A stretch of DNA of 15,708 bases, taken from the NCBI GenBank assembly GCA_009780445.1, contig WRAA01000018.1:1-15708 (forward strand), read 5' to 3'. A model generated the notes under the pieces. The model saw nothing but the letters and a program-made list of their open reading frames with translations, did no database searches and was not told the DNA's origin. This DNA comes from Defluviitaleaceae bacterium (lineage in GTDB: Bacteria > Bacillota > Clostridia > Lachnospirales > WRAA01). Made by a program: the position numbers and the translations under genes. How positions within the stretch are numbered: position 1 is the first letter of the stretch; each line of letters begins with the position of its first letter. Positions 13,982 to 15,708 of the stretch are shown here, piece after piece.

Positions 13982-15385
13982 CTAAATCTCCCGGTACACA
14001 TTTCCTTGTAATGGTGGTAATTGTGGTTTTTCGCCCGGTGAAGTCTGCGCGACAGCCCACATGCACTTGTTTATCCAGTCAAAGAAGTGCGCGAAATCTG
14101 TTCCGTCCATTTTGAACACGACATCCGTCAGTTGTTGTAAGGCGGTGGCGTTATATCCCTGGACTCCCAGTGCCATAAACCGCAGCCTGTCAGAATTCTG
14201 CATATTTTGCACATGCCCGGCAATGGCAGTGATGTCGTCAGCCGGCGCGCTTCCGGTAATTAGGATTACCCATGGTTTGTAGGAGTTTGTTTGTGAACGG
14301 ACGCGATTCTCTGTCATGGTGAGTGCTTCGCGGATAGAATCGGAATACAGGGCGCGCCCCGAAGTTATAAGCCGGAAGGGTCTCATATTTTCCACAGGCG
14401 TAAAATCCTGTAACACATTACAGGTGTCGCTGAACTGCACAACCGCAACGTCTAAGATACTCTGCGTCTTACTGTCCAAGCGTACATCAGCCTTGAAGCG
14501 GTTTAGACATGCGCTTAGCTGATTTATGTAAGGTGCGGTTGCGGCAGAGGTATCCAGCAGAAATACAAGGGGCATCCGGGGCCGGCTTATTGATGCAGTC
14601 GGCATTGGCATTGGCGCGGGCGGCGTATATGCGGCTTGTGGCGGCAATGACCCTGTTACATCTTTCTGGCTGCAGTTTTCGCAAAAGACATCGCCGATTT
14701 CCATTGGGTTGCCGCATCTTGTGCAGCTTTGCAGTGACTGAGGCATAGGTTGAATGCCCGGTGATGTAGATGACGGCATAGTTTTTGGAACAGCTGAAAG
14801 CATTGTTCCGAACATAGTCGGGATCGCTCTAAACTCGAGCGTGCCTCCACGTGCCGATAGGTTCTTGTTCGCGCCAATCATGTAGCAAATCGGTATGGGG
14901 AGTGCTACAACAAACAGCCAAGAAAAGCTTCCAAGAATCATGTATAGCACACTTAACGCAATGTCAAGTCCGGCAAGGAAAAACAGTAATGCGCCTTTTT
15001 CTAATGTCGCGCGAAACTTAACACCGCAAATACCTATAAAAACCTGGTAAGCCGCGTGAAACATAGCAAGATATAATATCGTTCTCGCTCCGGCGAACAA
15101 ATCCCCCGCCAATTGACCCACACCAAACCAGCCTGCCGCACCGGTGAGCGTGTTTAAGGCCTGGAGCCCAAAGACAGCCCCTATAAAACCGAATACTCCA
15201 AATGCTATGTACAAGATGCCTGTGGTCATTAGATATATTGCCCCCGGGGGCGTGCCGCCCGGTGCGGCAGGGTGCCCGCTTGACCGGGGTTGCTGTGCGC
15301 TTGGGTTGGATGCAACGGCCTTGCCGCACTTGTCGCAAAAAACGGCACCTTGGTTTAGTGGACTTCCGCAATGCTGACAATACAT
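13982..15385 (-). CDS. Zinc-ribbon / four-TM / zinc-ribbon protein with degenerate vWA domain (TerY paralogue)
   Basis: First gene of the triad operon (467 aa). Domains in order: zinc ribbon (Cys3, Cys6, Cys17, Cys20), Pro/Gly linker, about four membrane helices (roughly 49-75, 98-121, 131-150, 152-172), second zinc ribbon (Cys221, 224, 235, 238), Pro/Met linker and a vWA domain (about 270-450). The vWA domain aligns along its length with the next gene's product (PYKPW versus SYKPW; DDITA; LQQLTDV; GTDFAHFFDW; PGEKPQLPPLQGNVYRE), so the two are tandem paralogues. All MIDAS loops are altered here: DTSAA for DxSxS (third position Ala282), Ala for the Thr, and Gly378 for the Asp. Metal binding is therefore unlikely. 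Start ATG 15385 has GAGGAGG six bases upstream. I infer a membrane platform that holds or competes with the active vWA partner. Confidence 0.88.
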   Translation of the reverse strand: MYCQHCGSPLNQGAVFCDKCGKAVASNPSAQQPRSSGHPAAPGGTPPGAIYLMTTGILYIAFGVFGFIGAVFGLQALNTLTGAAGWFGVGQLAGDLFAGARTILYLAMFHAAYQVFIGICGVKFRATLEKGALLFFLAGLDIALSVLYMILGSFSWLFVVALPIPICYMIGANKNLSARGGTLEFRAIPTMFGTMLSAVPKTMPSSTSPGIQPMPQSLQSCTRCGNPMEIGDVFCENCSQKDVTGSLPPQAAYTPPAPMPMPTASISRPRMPLVFLLDTSAATAPYINQLSACLNRFKADVRLDSKTQSILDVAVVQFSDTCNVLQDFTPVENMRPFRLITSGRALYSDSIREALTMTENRVRSQTNSYKPWVILITGSAPADDITAIAGHVQNMQNSDRLRFMALGVQGYNATALQQLTDVVFKMDGTDFAHFFDWINKCMWAVAQTSPGEKPQLPPLQGNVYREI

Positions 15386-15426
15386 AATCTGCCTCCTCTT
15401 CAATTTGTAGTAGCGATTCCGTTGAT

Positions 15427-15443
15427 AGGTGTTTCAAACACCT
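15427..15443. promoter_or_regulatory. Perfect 17-bp palindrome upstream of the triad operon
   Basis: AGGTGTTTCAAACACCT is an 8-1-8 perfect palindrome, 42 bases before the first ATG of the operon. The position suits an operator. It also resembles the GTGTTTGAAAAC core of the 21-bp repeat, so it may instead be one end of a small element spanning 15427-15594. I could not place a convincing -35/-10 pair near it. Confidence 0.4.
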
Positions 15444-15607
15444 AATACGACCATCCTTGAAAATTGAGCTCTTGTCACGGTTTCTTCGAACCCGGCGGCC
15501 TCGCCGCCCATCTCCAAAGTTCCTTGAAGGAAAAGCGCACCGAAACCTACACCCACTAAAATAATAACAGCGACTAGGGCGTGTTTGAAAACCCCATTTC
15601 GGCACAT
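15434..15607 (-). CDS. Possible small membrane protein (57 aa), doubtful
   Basis: A short frame from ATG 15607 encodes one hydrophobic stretch (HALVAVIILVGVGFGALF) followed by a polar tail ending MVVLGV. Its start lies within the repeat-derived sequence, its stop falls in the palindrome at 15427-15443, and no good ribosome binding site is seen. It may be chance, or a gene fragment fused to an element end. I recognise no family. Confidence 0.2.
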   Translation of the reverse strand: MCRNGVFKHALVAVIILVGVGFGALFLQGTLEMGGEAAGFEETVTRAQFSRMVVLGV

Positions 15608-15708
15608 TTTCGGCAAATTTTCCGCCGTGCGTCGTCAGCTTTTTCCTACGCTGACGCTCCGGATGCTAGACGTGTGCCACCGGCACACAGCATTCTAGCG
15701 AACCACAA
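15574..15708. mobile_element. Probable insertion-sequence or MITE end, continuing past the window
   Basis: It starts with the 21-base repeat (15574-15594, CTAGGGCGTGTTTGAAAAC...). Two hairpins follow: CGTCAGC/GCTGACG (15633-15639 with 15650-15656), and GTGTGCC-ACC-GGCACAC (15672-15688) nested inside GCTAGA/TCTAGC (15665-15699). A repeated end followed by subterminal hairpins and no open gene is typical of the outer part of an insertion element. The transposase, if any, would lie beyond 15708, so the family cannot be told. Confidence 0.4.

Noticed and set aside
15018..15605. 195-codon minus-strand ORF overlapping the zinc-ribbon/vWA gene start
   Set aside because: Alternative frame of the real gene, Arg/Cys-rich and without a ribosome binding site; the overlapping frame has ordered zinc ribbons and membrane helices.
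1..15708. CRISPR array
   Set aside because: No regularly spaced direct repeats with unique spacers are visible; the repeats found are inverted or widely dispersed.

Overview
The window looks like a chromosomal segment from an anaerobic Firmicute of the class Clostridia, probably an uncultured lineage. The evidence is a flavin/iron-sulfur electron-transfer cluster, a Thermoanaerobacter/Clostridium-type NADP secondary alcohol dehydrogenase, a CspBA-like S8 peptidase, strong GGAGG-type ribosome binding sites, and moderately high GC in core genes (57-70% in rows I counted) with AT-rich patches (28-40%) in acquired DNA. The assignment is an inference; there is no rRNA or marker gene here.

Region 1 (1-2983, minus strand) is a three-gene, translationally coupled operon: NuoE-like, then NuoF/HydB-like, then a 2Fe-2S/GltD-like flavoprotein that runs off the left edge. 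The order and domains match the Stn (Sporomusa-type Nfn) class of NAD/NADP/ferredoxin transhydrogenases rather than a plain [FeFe]-hydrogenase. Upstream lies a striking 153-bp imperfect palindrome (3003-3155). Region 2 (3184-4248, minus) is a zinc secondary alcohol dehydrogenase. It has its own promoter and a TGTACA dyad at the likely transcription start, and diverges from Region 3 (4421-6328, plus), an intracellular subtilase with an intact Asp/His/Asn/Ser set and an AT-rich, probably altered C-terminus.

Region 4 (about 6195-9120) is accessory DNA. It holds an intact large serine recombinase converging on the peptidase, a 102-bp hairpin, a relic ORF with a terminator, a 5'-truncated YafQ toxin without antitoxin, and copies of a 21-bp dispersed repeat.

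Region 5 (9148-15385, minus) is the most interesting part: a four-gene operon encoding a membrane-embedded version of the TerY-P triad (vWA protein, PP2C phosphatase, YegI-like kinase). The kinase carries a membrane segment followed by DUF6273-like, leucine-rich-repeat and copper-amine-oxidase-N-like ectodomains. The phosphatase has its own membrane anchor and acidic tail. The true vWA protein (intact MIDAS) is preceded by a paralogue with two zinc ribbons, about four membrane segments and a vWA domain whose MIDAS residues are all substituted. I read it as an envelope-sensing Ser/Thr phosphorylation switch. The right edge (15427-15708) holds palindromes and the end of a probable insertion element.
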